This document shows, one piece after another, positions 16,739-26,303 of a DNA stretch of 64,000 bases. The stretch comes from Marimonas lutisalis. GTDB lineage: Bacteria; Pseudomonadota; Alphaproteobacteria; Rhodobacterales; Rhodobacteraceae. Within the stretch, counting starts at the first letter, position 1; every line of letters begins with the position of its first letter. Below the pieces are notes generated by a model. That model was not told where the DNA came from, ran no database searches, and saw only the letters and a list, made by a program, of their open reading frames with translations. The stretch lies in contig NZ_SKCI01000002.1 in the NCBI RefSeq assembly GCF_005434965.1, forward strand, positions 740,001 through 804,000. The letters run 5' to 3'. The position numbers and the translations under genes are program-made.

Positions 16739-17926
16739 ATGATCCCGTCTGTTCTGCCGACCTATAACCGGGCCCCCCTCGAATTCGTGAAGGGCGAGGG
16801 CAGCTGGCTGGTGGAGCGTGACGGCCGACGCTTTCTCGATCTCGGCAGCGGCATCGCGGTGAACGCGCTGGGCCATGCCAACCCGGATCTCGTCGCGGCG
16901 CTGACCGAACAGGCCGGCAAGCTCTGGCATGTCTCGAACCTCTACCGCATCCCCGAGCAGCAGAAGCTGGCTGACCTGCTGGTGGAAAACACCTTTGCCG
17001 ACACCGTCTTTTTCACCAATTCCGGCACCGAGAGCTGCGAATTGGCGGTGAAGATGGCGCGCAAGTACTGGTACGAGGCAGGCGATGCCGAGCGGGTCGA
17101 GATCATCACCTTCGAAGGCTCGTTCCATGGCCGGTCCTCGGCGGCGATTGCCGCGGCGGGTTCGGAAAAGATGGTCAAGGGCTTCGGCCCGGTGCTGGGC
17201 GGGTTCACCCACTTGCCCTGGGGCGACATGGCCGCGTTGAAGGCGGCCACCACCGACCGCACGGCGGCGATCCTGATCGAACCCATCCAGGGCGAGGGCG
17301 GCATCCGCCCGCTGGCCGACGAGGACCTGCGCGCGATCCGCGCGCTCTGTGACGAGACCGGCGCGCTCCTCATCCTTGACGAGGTGCAATGCGGCATGGG
17401 CCGCACCGGGCGGCTTTTTGCGCATGAATGGGCGGGCGTCACGCCGGACATCATGATGGTGGCGAAAGGTATCGGCGGGGGGTTCCCGCTGGGCGCGGTT
17501 CTGGCGACCGAGCGCGCCGCGAGCGGCATGACCGCGGGCACCCATGGCAGCACCTATGGCGGCAACCCGCTGGGCTGCGCGGTGGGCGCGAAAGTGGTCG
17601 AGATCGTCTCGGACGCGGGCTTCCTGGCCGGCGTCAACGCCCGGGCGGGCGCGCTGCGCCAGAAGCTCGAAGGCCTTGTCGCGGCGCATCCGGACGTGTT
17701 CGAAGAGGTGCGCGGCGCGGGGCTGATGCTGGGTCTTCGCTGCAAGGCACCGGCGGCGGACGTGGTCGCGGCGGGCTATGACAACCTGGTCATCACCGTA
17801 CCGGCGGCCGACAACGTGATCCGCCTGCTGCCGCCGCTCAACATCACCGAGGACGAGATCGCCGAGGCGGTGACGCGCCTCGACGCGGCCGCCACGCAGA
17901 TCGAATCCGCCTCTTCATCTGACTGA
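16739..17926 (+). CDS. argD: Acetylornithine aminotransferase
   Basis: 395 residues, class III PLP aminotransferase. [14 protein letters not shown] carries the PLP-contacting Asp214, and [14 protein letters not shown] the Schiff-base Lys243; [18 protein letters not shown] binds the phosphate. Length and motifs fit ArgD (N-acetylornithine + 2-oxoglutarate exchange in Arg synthesis). ATG 16739 follows GGAAAGG. It is followed by argF after 59 bp and lies behind the Arg-rich leader. Its last codons (SSSD) are read from within dispersed element copy c. Confidence 0.95.
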   Translation: MIPSVLPTYNRAPLEFVKGEGSWLVERDGRRFLDLGSGIAVNALGHANPDLVAALTEQAGKLWHVSNLYRIPEQQKLADLLVENTFADTVFFTNSGTESCELAVKMARKYWYEAGDAERVEIITFEGSFHGRSSAAIAAAGSEKMVKGFGPVLGGFTHLPWGDMAALKAATTDRTAAILIEPIQGEGGIRPLADEDLRAIRALCDETGALLILDEVQCGMGRTGRLFAHEWAGVTPDIMMVAKGIGGGFPLGAVLATERAASGMTAGTHGSTYGGNPLGCAVGAKVVEIVSDAGFLAGVNARAGALRQKLEGLVAAHPDVFEEVRGAGLMLGLRCKAPAADVVAAGYDNLVITVPAADNVIRLLPPLNITEDEIAEAVTRLDAAATQIESASSSD

Positions 17927-17960
17927 AAATACCTCGGGGGTCCGGGGGCAGCGCCCCCGG
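17913..17960 (+). repeat. Dispersed intergenic element, copy c (overlaps the argD stop)
   Basis: CTTCATCTGACTGAAAATACC, then TCGGGGGT, then a hairpin of 8-bp arms CCGGGGGC/GCCCCCGG with loop AGC (17942-17960). The argD stop (17924-17926) lies within the element. It sits in the 59-bp argD-argF gap in sense orientation, where the hairpin could stabilise upstream mRNA or set the argD:argF ratio. Confidence 0.65.
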
Positions 17961-17985
17961 CCGGCCCGAGACAAGGGACAGAGAC

Positions 17986-18912
17986 ATGAACCATTTCCTG
18001 GATATCCACAAAACCGACCCGGCCGCGTTGCGGCAGATGATCGACCACGCAAGGGCGATGAAGGACGCGCGCCGGGACCGCACGCGCGGCGCCGCGGATG
18101 ACGAGCAGCCGCTGGCCGGGCGCATGGTGGCGCTGATTTTCGAAAAACCGTCGACGCGGACCCGCGTCAGTTTTGACGTGGGTGTGCGCCAGATGGGCGG
18201 TGAGACCATGGTGCTGAGCGGCAATGACATGCAGCTGGGCCACGGCGAGACCATCGCCGACACCGCCCGCGTGCTGAGCCGCTATGTCGACCTGATCATG
18301 ATCCGCACCTTCGATGAATCGGTGCTGCAGGAGATGGCGGAATATGCCGACGTGCCGGTGATCAACGGGCTGACCGACCGCACCCACCCCTGCCAGATCA
18401 TGGCCGACGTGATGACCTTCGAAGAGCATCGCGGCCCGATCGCCGACAGGAAGGTGGTGTGGCTGGGCGACGGCAACAACGTCTGCGCGTCCTTCCTGCA
18501 CGCGGCCGCGCAGTTCGGGTTCGACATGACCGTGGCGGGGCCGGTGCAACTGGAGCCCGAGCCGGAATTCGTGGGCCTGGCGCGCAAGGCCGGTCGCAAG
18601 ATCGCCATCGAGCGCGACGCGAAGAAGGCGGTCGAGGGCGCGGACCTGGTGGTGACCGATACCTGGGTCAGCATGCATGACAGCCAGTCGAGCCGCGAAC
18701 GCCGCCATAACATGCTGCGCCCCTATCAGGTGAACGAGGAGCTGATGAAGCACGCCAAGCCCGACGCGCTCTTCATGCATTGCCTGCCCGCGCATCGCGG
18801 CGAGGAAGCCACGAGCGAGGTGATGGACGGGCCGCATTCGGTCGTCTTCGACGAGGCGGAAAACCGGCTGCATGCGCAAAAGGCGATCATGCGCTGGTGC
18901 CTGGGCGTCTGA
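17986..18912 (+). CDS. argF: Ornithine carbamoyltransferase
   Basis: 308 residues, standard for ArgF. The carbamoyl-phosphate motif STRTR (56-60), HPCQ (134-137) and the ornithine-binding HCLP (265-268) are intact. The enzyme condenses ornithine and carbamoyl phosphate to citrulline. The argD-argF order and the common upstream leader make an Arg-controlled operon likely. A hairpin with ACGCCG/CGGCGT arms followed by TTT ends the transcript. Confidence 0.96.
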   Translation: MNHFLDIHKTDPAALRQMIDHARAMKDARRDRTRGAADDEQPLAGRMVALIFEKPSTRTRVSFDVGVRQMGGETMVLSGNDMQLGHGETIADTARVLSRYVDLIMIRTFDESVLQEMAEYADVPVINGLTDRTHPCQIMADVMTFEEHRGPIADRKVVWLGDGNNVCASFLHAAAQFGFDMTVAGPVQLEPEPEFVGLARKAGRKIAIERDAKKAVEGADLVVTDTWVSMHDSQSSRERRHNMLRPYQVNEELMKHAKPDALFMHCLPAHRGEEATSEVMDGPHSVVFDEAENRLHAQKAIMRWCLGV

Positions 18913-18991
18913 GCGACAGCGCAGGCGTTTTCAAATTGTGCGTTTCCGCGCGCTTTTATTCAGCTAAGGTCGGGGTGATGCCCCGGCCCTG

Positions 18992-19022
18992 ACGCCGGCG
19001 CGGGTTTCAGCGTCGGCGTTTT
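18992..19022 (+). terminator. Intrinsic terminator after argF
   Basis: Arms ACGCCG (18992-18997) and CGGCGT (19014-19019), loop of 16 bases, then a T-rich run leading into TTTTGAG. It lies 80 bases after the argF stop. The T-run is shared with dispersed element copy d, which starts here on the opposite strand. Confidence 0.55.
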
Positions 19023-19045
19023 GAGTATTTGGGCCAAGAAAGAGC
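19019..19045 (-). repeat. Dispersed intergenic element, copy d (core, reversed)
   Basis: TTTTGAGTATTT then GGGCCAAGAAAGAGC on the plus strand, i.e. the reverse complement of copy b. It lies between argF and the ketopantoate reductase gene and ends 12 bases before that start. It is one of two reversed copies in the window. Confidence 0.55.
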
Positions 19046-19057
19046 AGCGGAGGCTTG

Positions 19058-20035
19058 ATGGCGGAACCGAGGATCGTTGTGGCGGGCGCCGGGGCGGTGG
19101 GGTGCTTTGTCGGCGGGGTGCTGGCCGCGGCGGGGCGCGACGTGGTGCTGCTGGGCCGGGCGCGGTTGATGGAGGAGGCGCGGGCCGGTCTGTGGCTGAG
19201 CGATTTCGCCGGGTGGGAGACGCGGGCTGCGCCGGAGGTGTCGGAGGCGCCGGACGTTCTGGCCGGGGCCGATGTCGTTCTGGTCTGCGTCAAGTCGGGA
19301 GCGACCGAAGAGATGGGGCGGCTGATTGCGGAGCATGCGAAGGAGCGGGCGGTGGTGGTGAGCCTGCAGAACGGGGTGCGCAATGTCGGCCATTTGCGGC
19401 GGCTGTTGCCGGGGCGGGATGTGCGCGGCGCGATGGTGGGCTTCAACGTGGTGGCGCGGGGGCCGGGGTGGTTTCACCGTTCGACGAGTGGCGAGATCAT
19501 GGTGGAGGCCGGGGCTGGCCTGGCGCAGTTGATGCGGGTGCCCGGGCTGGTGGTCGAGGAGCGTGCCGATATCGAGGCGGTGCAATGGGGCAAGCTGATC
19601 CTGAACCTGACCAATGCCGTCAATGCGCTGTCGGGGCTGAGCCTGCGCGAGATGCTGCTGGACCGTGGCTGGCGCCGGGTGATGGCGGCGCAGATGGCAG
19701 AGGCGTTGCGGGTGCTGCGGGCGGCGGGGATCGTGGCGAAAGTGCCCGCGAAGGCGCCGGGTTGGGCGATCCCGCCGATCCTGCGGATGCCGACCTGGGC
19801 ATTCCGGCGGATTGCGGCGCCGATGCTGACGGTGGACCCGCGGGCGCGCACCTCGATGGTTGCGGACCTTGAGGCCGGGCGGCGCACCGAGGTGGACGAG
19901 TTCCAGGGTGAGATCGTGCGGCTGGGCGAACGGCATGGTCTGGCCACGCCGGTGACTGCGCGGGTTCTGGCAGAGGTGCAGGCCGCCGGGCGCGATGGCG
20001 TGCGGCCGCTGCGCCCGGACGATCTGTTTCAGTAA
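19058..20035 (+). CDS. panE: 2-dehydropantoate 2-reductase (ketopantoate reductase family)
   Basis: 325 residues from ATG 19058, with GCGGAGG upstream. The Rossmann motif VVAGAGAVGCFVGG is at the N-terminus; VLVCVKSGATEEM, VSLQNGVRN and the catalytic Lys region WGKLILNLTNAVNALSG fit the family. The C-terminal ApbA_C helical domain (about 175-315) ends in EVDEFQGEIVRLGERHGLATPVT. Expected to make pantoate from ketopantoate with NADPH for CoA synthesis; paralogues act on other 2-oxoacids, so the substrate is probable, not proven. Confidence 0.85.
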   Translation: MAEPRIVVAGAGAVGCFVGGVLAAAGRDVVLLGRARLMEEARAGLWLSDFAGWETRAAPEVSEAPDVLAGADVVLVCVKSGATEEMGRLIAEHAKERAVVVSLQNGVRNVGHLRRLLPGRDVRGAMVGFNVVARGPGWFHRSTSGEIMVEAGAGLAQLMRVPGLVVEERADIEAVQWGKLILNLTNAVNALSGLSLREMLLDRGWRRVMAAQMAEALRVLRAAGIVAKVPAKAPGWAIPPILRMPTWAFRRIAAPMLTVDPRARTSMVADLEAGRRTEVDEFQGEIVRLGERHGLATPVTARVLAEVQAAGRDGVRPLRPDDLFQ

Positions 20036-20038
20036 GCC

Positions 20039-21523
20039 TCAGGCCACGATGGCGTTGAGGATGTAGAAGATCAGCGCCGACATCAGCGCGGCGGCAGGCA
20101 CGGTGATGACCCAGGCCGCGATGATGGTCATGAAATGCGACCGGCGCACGAGCTTGCGGCGGCGGCGTTCCTCGGGCGCGATGCGCAGGTCGTCGGGAAT
20201 GCCGTTGGCGTTGAGCTTCATGCGCTTCGCGGTGTGCCATTCGCGGAAGAAGCCGACACCGAAGACACCGCCCACGGCGATATGGGTGGAGGAGACCGGC
20301 AGGCCCAGCCATGAGGCCACGATCACGGTGATGGCCGCCGAGAGCGCCACGCAATAGGCGCGCATCGGGTTGAGCTTGGTGATCTGGGAGCCGACCATGC
20401 GGATGAGTTTCGGCCCGAAGAGGAAGAGGCCGAAGGAGATGCCGAAGGCGCCGATCACCATGACCCAGAGCGGGATGGACACCTTGGCCGAGAAGGCGCC
20501 GAATTCAGTCGCGTGGACGATGGCGGCGAGCGGGCCCACGGCATTGGCCACGTCATTGGCGCCATGCGCAAAGCTGAGCAGGGCGGCGGAGATCACCAGC
20601 GGCAGGCCGAAGAGCACCTTGAGCGACTTGTTGCGGTTTTCCAGGCCCTTGCTTTGGCGGCGGATGAGCGGGATGGTGACGAGCCAGGAGAGGATGCCGA
20701 GCACGAGGCCGATGAGCAGCGAGGTCTGGATGTCGATCTTCATCACCCGCTTGAGCCCCTTGAGAGCAAGGTAGGCTGCGAAGGCACCGGCCATGATGCC
20801 GACGAGGATGGGTACCCATCTGCGGGCGGCGGCGATCTTGTCCTCCTGGTAGATCACGCGCGATTTGATCAGCGCGAGGAAGGCCGCGGCAATGACGCCG
20901 CCCAACACGGGCGAGATGACCCAGGAGGCGGCGATCTTGCCCATGGTGGGCCAGTTCACCGAGGCGAAGCCGGCCGCGGCGATGCCCGCGCCCATGACGC
21001 CGCCCACCACCGAGTGGGTGGTCGAGACCGGCGCACCGATCCAGGTGGCGAGGTTGACCCAGAGCGCCGCGGATATGAGCGCGGCCATCATCGCCCAGAT
21101 AAAGACCTGCGCGTTCTCCATGGTCGAGGGCGCGATGATGCCCTTGGAGATGGTTGAAACCACGTCGCCCCCGGCGATGAGTGCGCCGGCGCTTTCGAAG
21201 ATCGCGGCAATGGCGATGGCGCCGCCCATGGTGAGCGCATTGGCGCCCACGGCGGGCCCCATGTTGTTGGCCACGTCATTGGCGCCGATGTTGAGCGCCA
21301 TGTAGGCCCCGAAGACGGCGGCGGCGACGACGACCATGTTCATCGGCATCTGGCCGAAGAAGAAGCCCGCGCCGATGCCGGCGATCACGATGAAGGCCAG
21401 CGCGATCCCGGGGGCCACCATCGGGCGTGCGACGTATTGCGTGCCGGCTTCGAGATAGGAGAACCGGTGCAGGTCGCGGTCGAGCGTTTCAAGGTGATTT
21501 GCGTCGTTGGGCGTCTCGCTCAC
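20039..21523 (-). CDS. Inorganic phosphate transporter, PiT family
   Basis: 494 residues with two PHO4 halves, each carrying the GANDVAN motif (NIGANDVANNMGPAVGANAL near 83 and FAHGANDVANAVGPLAAI near 320) and a basic cytoplasmic loop. About ten membrane segments. It imports phosphate, usually with metal cation symport. A 10-bp inverted repeat between this gene and the upstream Nudix gene may end the Nudix transcript. No PhoB box in the proper orientation is evident. Confidence 0.93.
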   Translation of the reverse strand: MSETPNDANHLETLDRDLHRFSYLEAGTQYVARPMVAPGIALAFIVIAGIGAGFFFGQMPMNMVVVAAAVFGAYMALNIGANDVANNMGPAVGANALTMGGAIAIAAIFESAGALIAGGDVVSTISKGIIAPSTMENAQVFIWAMMAALISAALWVNLATWIGAPVSTTHSVVGGVMGAGIAAAGFASVNWPTMGKIAASWVISPVLGGVIAAAFLALIKSRVIYQEDKIAAARRWVPILVGIMAGAFAAYLALKGLKRVMKIDIQTSLLIGLVLGILSWLVTIPLIRRQSKGLENRNKSLKVLFGLPLVISAALLSFAHGANDVANAVGPLAAIVHATEFGAFSAKVSIPLWVMVIGAFGISFGLFLFGPKLIRMVGSQITKLNPMRAYCVALSAAITVIVASWLGLPVSSTHIAVGGVFGVGFFREWHTAKRMKLNANGIPDDLRIAPEERRRRKLVRRSHFMTIIAAWVITVPAAALMSALIFYILNAIVA

Positions 21524-21576
21524 GTCTCTCTCCCCTCATTTTCAGCATGGGGGTAGAGAAGGCGCCGGACAGGATC

Positions 21577-21599
21577 AACAGTTTTGTCGCAAAACTGTT
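21577..21599. terminator. Perfect 10-bp inverted repeat between nudix and PiT genes
   Basis: AACAGTTTTG (21577-21586), loop TCG, CAAAACTGTT (21590-21599). It lies 10 bases beyond the Nudix stop codon and upstream of the PiT start, both on the minus strand. No T-run follows, so it could be a terminator or an operator for the phosphate transporter. Confidence 0.5.
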
Positions 21600-21608
21600 A
21601 CAAAACCT

Positions 21609-22067
21609 TCACAAATCGCGGATCAGGTCCTTCAACTCGGGTTCGCGCACCATGTTGGCGGCCTTCTCCGGGCTGACCCATTTGCGGCGGCGCTGCGAGG
21701 ATTCGGGGAACTTGTCCTTGAGCTCTTCGACCTCGACCGGGAACACCAGCGTTTCGACCGGAACGGGCAGGCCCGAGTTGAGTTCCTTGTCATAGTCGTA
21801 GGTGCCGAGCGCATCACCGGTGACGCGGCCGCGTTTTACGCCGGCCTCTTCCCAGGCTTCCTGAAGCGCGGCGCCGGCGGCGTCCTTGCCATCGATCGGC
21901 CAGCCCTTGGGGATGATCCAGCGGCCGGTATCGCGCGAAGTGACCAGCAGCACCTTCTTTTCCGCGCCTTTGCGCGTGAAGCACAGCGCGCCCACCTGCA
22001 AACGTTTTGGACGCTGAAGAAGTGGCTGGACCAGTTCGGCCCAGGCTTTTTTGAAACCATCGGTCAT
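21609..22067 (-). CDS. Nudix hydrolase (DIPP-like)
   Basis: 152 residues from ATG 22067 (MTDGFKKAWAEL); the frame is open beyond, but that part is the shadow of hrpB. The Nudix box region reads PKGWPIDGKDAAGAALQEAWEEAGV: the catalytic EE pair is present, the first box Glu is replaced and the Arg is Gln. The PKGW start resembles diphosphoinositol polyphosphate phosphohydrolase-type proteins. Reduced or altered substrate choice is possible. It is followed by PiT on the same strand. Confidence 0.85.
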   Translation of the reverse strand: MTDGFKKAWAELVQPLLQRPKRLQVGALCFTRKGAEKKVLLVTSRDTGRWIIPKGWPIDGKDAAGAALQEAWEEAGVKRGRVTGDALGTYDYDKELNSGLPVPVETLVFPVEVEELKDKFPESSQRRRKWVSPEKAANMVREPELKDLIRDL

Positions 22068-22149
22068 TGTTTGTACCGCTAACCCGCCGCAAGAATTCTT
22101 TTTCTGGAATTTGATATAGGTCAAATATGAGGGAATTGCAAAGGCGCGG

Positions 22150-24594
22150 TCATTTCCGGGGTTTGGCGCGCAGGGTCGGGTCGGCCTTGGTGGGGTCTTC
22201 GGGCCAGGGGTGTTTGGGGTAGCGGCCGCGCATGTCCTTGCGCACGTCGGCATAGGAGCTGGCCCAGAAGCCAGGGATGTCGAGCGTGGTCTGAACCGGG
22301 CGGCCGGCGGGGCTGAGCAGGGTGACGCGCAGGGGGGTGGTGCCGACCATCGGGTGGCTGGTCTGGCCGAACATTTCCTGCAGGCGCAGCTGGATTTCCG
22401 GGGCGTCGCCGGAATAGTCGATCGGGGTTTTCCGCCCAAGGGGCGTGGTGAAATGCGCAGGCGCCAGTTGGTCGAGGCGCTGCATCTGCTCCCAGCTGAG
22501 CATGGCGCGCAGCGGGTCGAGGATATCGAAGGCTTTCCAGTCCTGCGCGGTGCGGATGCCGGCGAGATGCGGCAGGAGCCAGTCTTCGAGCGAGGCAAGG
22601 AGCGCGTCATCGGACATGTCGGGCAGGTCTTCGCCAGCGTCGCGGGCCAGCGCGACCCGGGCGCGGAAGCGCCGGACCGCGTCGGAGGGTGCAAGGCCGA
22701 GGTCGCGGACGCCCGCGCACATGGCCCGCGCGATGGCGTCGTCGGGCGCGTCCTTCCAGATGCGGTCATCGAGGATGAGCGCGCCGAAGCGTTCTTGGCG
22801 CCGGGCAATAACGCGGCGGTCCCGTTTGGACCAGTCACAGGTCTCGTGCCAGGCGATCTGGTCGGCGAAAAGGGCGCGGATTTCGCCCTGGGTGATGGCG
22901 GTGCCCATCCGGATGCGGGCCTCGCGCGGGTTGCCGTCGGTGTCGGTGACAACAAGGAAGGGCGTGGCGGCCAGCGGATCGTCCTCGGCCAGCACCGCGC
23001 CCTTGCCGCCCGACAGCACATAGCGGGGCTGATCGCCCTTGCGGCGCTGGCCGACGCGGTCGGGATAGGCCAGCGCGGCCATCTCGGCGGGGGAATACCG
23101 GGTGGAGGTGCCCGACGCTTGCCGGGCGAGGCGTTTGGCCTCGGTGCGGATGCGATCAAGCGCGGGGCGGTTGGCCTGGAAAGGGCGGGTCTGCGAGAAC
23201 CGCTTGAAATCGGCGATCGCTTCGAGCCGCAGGGTGAGATCGACCGGCGCGCCGCGCGAGAGCGGATCACGTTCGGCCAGTAGGGCGGCCAGCGGCGCGG
23301 CGTCTGGGCCCGCGATGGCCAGCATATGCGCGAGCCGCGGGTGCAGGGGCAGGCTGGCCAGCGTCTTGCCATGCGCGGTGATGCGGTTTTCGGCATCAAG
23401 CGCGCCCAGCATGCGCAGGAGCGCCTGGGCTTCGGCAAAGGCGCCCGGGTTGGGCTGGGTCAGGAAGGGCAGATCGGTGGGCGCCGCGCCCCAGAGCGCA
23501 AGTTCGAGCGCGAGGCCGGAGAGATCGGCGGCCTCGATCTCGGCCGGGGGAAAGGGGGCGAGCGCGCCTTCTTCGCCCTTCGTCCAGAGGCGGTAGGCGC
23601 GGCCCGGGGCGACGCGGCCGGCACGGCCCGCGCGCTGGGTGGCCTCGGCGCGCGTGACCCGTTCGGTGACCAGCCGCGACATGCCCGAGGACGGATCGAA
23701 CCGGGCGCGCCGCGCGCGGCCGGCATCGACGACCACGCGGATATCCTCGATCGTGAGCGAGGTTTCGGCGATCGAGGTGGCGAGCACGATCTTGCGGCCG
23801 TCGCGCGCGGGCGCGATGGCGGCGCGCTGATCCTTAAACGGCATGGCGCCGAAGAGCGGGCGTAGATGACAGCCGGGGGGCAGTTTCGATTTCAAGAGCG
23901 CCTCGGTGCGGCGGATTTCGCCTTCGCCGGGCAGGAAGACCAGAACGCCGCCCTCGGTTTCGGCCAGCGCGTCGAGGACCAGCGCCGCTGTGGCCTCCTC
24001 AAGCCGCGCGGTTTTCGGCAGCGGGGTATCGCGCCAGACGGTTTCGACCGGGTAGCTGCGGCCTTCGGAGGTGATGAGCGGGGCCTGCATCAGCCGGGCC
24101 AGCGGATCGGCATCAAGCGTTGCCGACATCGGCAGCAGGATCAGGTCGTCGCGCAGGGCGCCGGCAATTTCAAGGCAGAGCGCGAGACCGAGGTCGGCAT
24201 TGAGGGAGCGTTCATGAAACTCGTCGAAGAGCACCGCGCCGATGTCTGACAGGCCCGGGTCGGACTGGATCATGCGGGTGAGGATGCCTTCGGTGACGAC
24301 CTCGATCTTTGTGGATTTGCCCACTTTCGTTTCGCCGCGGATGCGGTAGCCCACGGTTTCGCCCGGCGCTTCGCCCAGGGTTTCGGCCATGCGTTCGGCG
24401 GCGGCACGGGCGGCCAGCCGGCGCGGTTCGAGCATGACGATCCTGCCAGACACGAGGCCCGCCTGCAGAAGGGCAAGCGGCACGACGGTGGTCTTGCCGG
24501 CCCCGGGCGGCGCCTGCAGAACGGCGCGGCCCTGCGCGCGCAGCGCGTCGATCAGCGGCGGCAGGGCCTGGGAAATGGGCAGGTTGGTATCCAC
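22150..24594 (-). CDS. hrpB: ATP-dependent helicase HrpB
   Basis: 814 residues, normal for HrpB. Walker A APPGAGKTT (28-36), the DEFH box in VLFDEFHERS, the SAT-type motif III (LLPMSATLDADP) and motif VI (QRAGRAGRVAPGRAYRLW) are present. The C-terminal HrpB-specific region continues to the end. It is a DEAH-type RNA helicase with a role in mRNA processing in some species; the cellular role is not settled in alphaproteobacteria. It ends 83 bp before the Nudix start. Confidence 0.95.
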   Translation of the reverse strand: MDTNLPISQALPPLIDALRAQGRAVLQAPPGAGKTTVVPLALLQAGLVSGRIVMLEPRRLAARAAAERMAETLGEAPGETVGYRIRGETKVGKSTKIEVVTEGILTRMIQSDPGLSDIGAVLFDEFHERSLNADLGLALCLEIAGALRDDLILLPMSATLDADPLARLMQAPLITSEGRSYPVETVWRDTPLPKTARLEEATAALVLDALAETEGGVLVFLPGEGEIRRTEALLKSKLPPGCHLRPLFGAMPFKDQRAAIAPARDGRKIVLATSIAETSLTIEDIRVVVDAGRARRARFDPSSGMSRLVTERVTRAEATQRAGRAGRVAPGRAYRLWTKGEEGALAPFPPAEIEAADLSGLALELALWGAAPTDLPFLTQPNPGAFAEAQALLRMLGALDAENRITAHGKTLASLPLHPRLAHMLAIAGPDAAPLAALLAERDPLSRGAPVDLTLRLEAIADFKRFSQTRPFQANRPALDRIRTEAKRLARQASGTSTRYSPAEMAALAYPDRVGQRRKGDQPRYVLSGGKGAVLAEDDPLAATPFLVVTDTDGNPREARIRMGTAITQGEIRALFADQIAWHETCDWSKRDRRVIARRQERFGALILDDRIWKDAPDDAIARAMCAGVRDLGLAPSDAVRRFRARVALARDAGEDLPDMSDDALLASLEDWLLPHLAGIRTAQDWKAFDILDPLRAMLSWEQMQRLDQLAPAHFTTPLGRKTPIDYSGDAPEIQLRLQEMFGQTSHPMVGTTPLRVTLLSPAGRPVQTTLDIPGFWASSYADVRKDMRGRYPKHPWPEDPTKADPTLRAKPRK

Positions 24595-24641
24595 GCGCCC
24601 CTTATCGCCAAGCTTGGCGCGGGGGTAAATGCCCGGATTGC

Positions 24642-26069
24642 TCAGGCCAGCAGCACGTCACCGGCATCGATCGCGGGCACCCAGCGAAAGGTGATCGCCA
24701 TCTCGGCGTTGCCGTCGCCATCGGCGTCGATCTGCAGCGTGTCGCCGGAATAGCGCGCCTCGGCGCCGGTGCCCGAGAAGGCGGCGGTGCCGATATAGGA
24801 CAGCCCGGCAAAGGCCGTCAGGTCGATCAGGTCTTCGCCGCTGTCGAAGCCTTCGACGGTGTCCTGGTCCTGCGGGGCAAGGCCGCTGTCGCCAGGGGCG
24901 AAGACGAAAATGTCCTGCGCGTCGGTGTCTTCCCAGCCATAGATCAGGTCGGCGCCGGCACCCCCGACCATGACATCTTCGCCCATGTCGCCCGAGAGCG
25001 TGTCGGCGCCGGCGTCGCCATAAAGCGTGTCATTGCCGACGGAGCCATAGAGACCGTCATCGTCATTGCCGCCGTAAAGCCGGTCATTGCCGCCATCGCC
25101 ATAGAGCGTGTCGTTGCGATCATCACCCTTGAGGATGTCGTGGCCGCTGCCGCCGCCGATCGTATCCTCGCCGCCGCCACCGAAGGCGCGGTCATTATCG
25201 TCGCCGGCCCAGATTTCATCGTTGCCGCCGTCGCCGCGCAGGGTGTCGCGGCCCTGTTCACCGGTCAGCGTGTCATGGCCGCGGGCGCCGATCAGCTTGT
25301 CATCGCCGCTGCCGCCGCCCATCACGTCGTCAGAGTTGCCGCCATTCAGGGTATCGTTGCCACCCTCACCCCAGAGCGTGTCGTTGCCGCCCTTGCCGAA
25401 GATCAGGTCATGGCCCGCGCCGCCGCCCGAGACATCGTTGCCACGCCCGGCATTGACGGTATCGTCGCCATCGCCGGCCCAGATGGAATCGTCGCCACCC
25501 ATGGCGAGGAACTTCTCGTTGGCCGCGGCGGCCAGGGGCGCGCTGTAGCTGCCCGAGTAAAGCTCTTCGTTGCCGCCGGCGTCGTAGACGACATTGACCC
25601 CGTTGACGAAGTAGTTGAGCCAGCCTGCGACATCGGCCACCTCTTCGTTGGCATCGCCGTCTTCGTTCAGGAACCGGCCGTTCTCGTAGGTGAAGCCGAT
25701 GTGATAGATCGCGTCGGCGATGGTGTTGACAAAGTTGCGGCCCTGAAATTCCAGCGTGCCGCCATCGCCCTGCACCAGGTGAAAGCCGGTTTCGATCATG
25801 CCTTCGTCGTCGCCGTGGCCGTCGACGAAAGCGTCGTAGAGCGCGGGGTTGGCGCGGATGTAATCGCTGATCGCGCGGGCATCGTTCGCCGTGATCCGGC
25901 CATCGGCGTTCACGCCGGTGGCAGCGATCGCTTCGGCGATGACATCGTTCATCAGTTCGGCCGCCAGGGCCCCGCCCTCGATATCGGCATCGGCAATCTG
26001 CGCGCGCAGCCCGTCGTCGTTGCGGACATGGGCGGCGATACTGTTGAGCGTGTCGAGGGTGTTGGCCAT
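24642..26069 (-). CDS. RTX-type calcium-binding protein
   Basis: 475 residues from ATG 26069 (MANTLDTLNSIAAHV), with GGAGACACAG before it. An N-terminal domain (about 1-185) includes an EF-hand-like ADGRITANDA loop. Residues about 195-405 hold some twenty tandem GGxGxDxLxG repeats (for example GGNDTLYGDGGNDRLYGGN), which bind Ca2+ as a parallel beta roll. The C-terminus has the DLIDLTAFAGL-type end of type I secretion substrates. No adhesin or protease motif is present. Its exporter is not in the window. Confidence 0.88.
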   Translation of the reverse strand: MANTLDTLNSIAAHVRNDDGLRAQIADADIEGGALAAELMNDVIAEAIAATGVNADGRITANDARAISDYIRANPALYDAFVDGHGDDEGMIETGFHLVQGDGGTLEFQGRNFVNTIADAIYHIGFTYENGRFLNEDGDANEEVADVAGWLNYFVNGVNVVYDAGGNEELYSGSYSAPLAAAANEKFLAMGGDDSIWAGDGDDTVNAGRGNDVSGGGAGHDLIFGKGGNDTLWGEGGNDTLNGGNSDDVMGGGSGDDKLIGARGHDTLTGEQGRDTLRGDGGNDEIWAGDDNDRAFGGGGEDTIGGGSGHDILKGDDRNDTLYGDGGNDRLYGGNDDDGLYGSVGNDTLYGDAGADTLSGDMGEDVMVGGAGADLIYGWEDTDAQDIFVFAPGDSGLAPQDQDTVEGFDSGEDLIDLTAFAGLSYIGTAAFSGTGAEARYSGDTLQIDADGDGNAEMAITFRWVPAIDAGDVLLA

Positions 26070-26303
26070 CTGTGTCTCCCGGTGTGGCAAGGGTGGGGGT
26101 GATCCTGCCGCATGCCTAGCAAGTCTGCCTGTGCTTCTCATGGCCTAGGCCGGAAATTGGGCGGAAATCGGGCAACCCGCTGGCGGTGTCTTCCCGTTGG
26201 CGGATACGTGCCGACGCTGGACATCCGCCGGGATGCTGGGGCAAAAGGCGCAAGGATTTGCGGCACAAGGGAAAACGGGCGCGCAAGCCTTTTGGAGAGC
26301 ACG

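Noticed and set aside
21595-21612. Pho-box-like CTGTTACAAAACCTTCAC near the PiT gene
   Set aside because: Only partial match, on the strand opposite to PiT transcription and overlapping the Nudix stop. PiT genes are often not PhoB-activated.
26143-26152. GGCCTAGGCC palindrome before meaB
   Set aside because: Ten-base GC palindromes are expected by chance in this genome and no further symmetry surrounds it.
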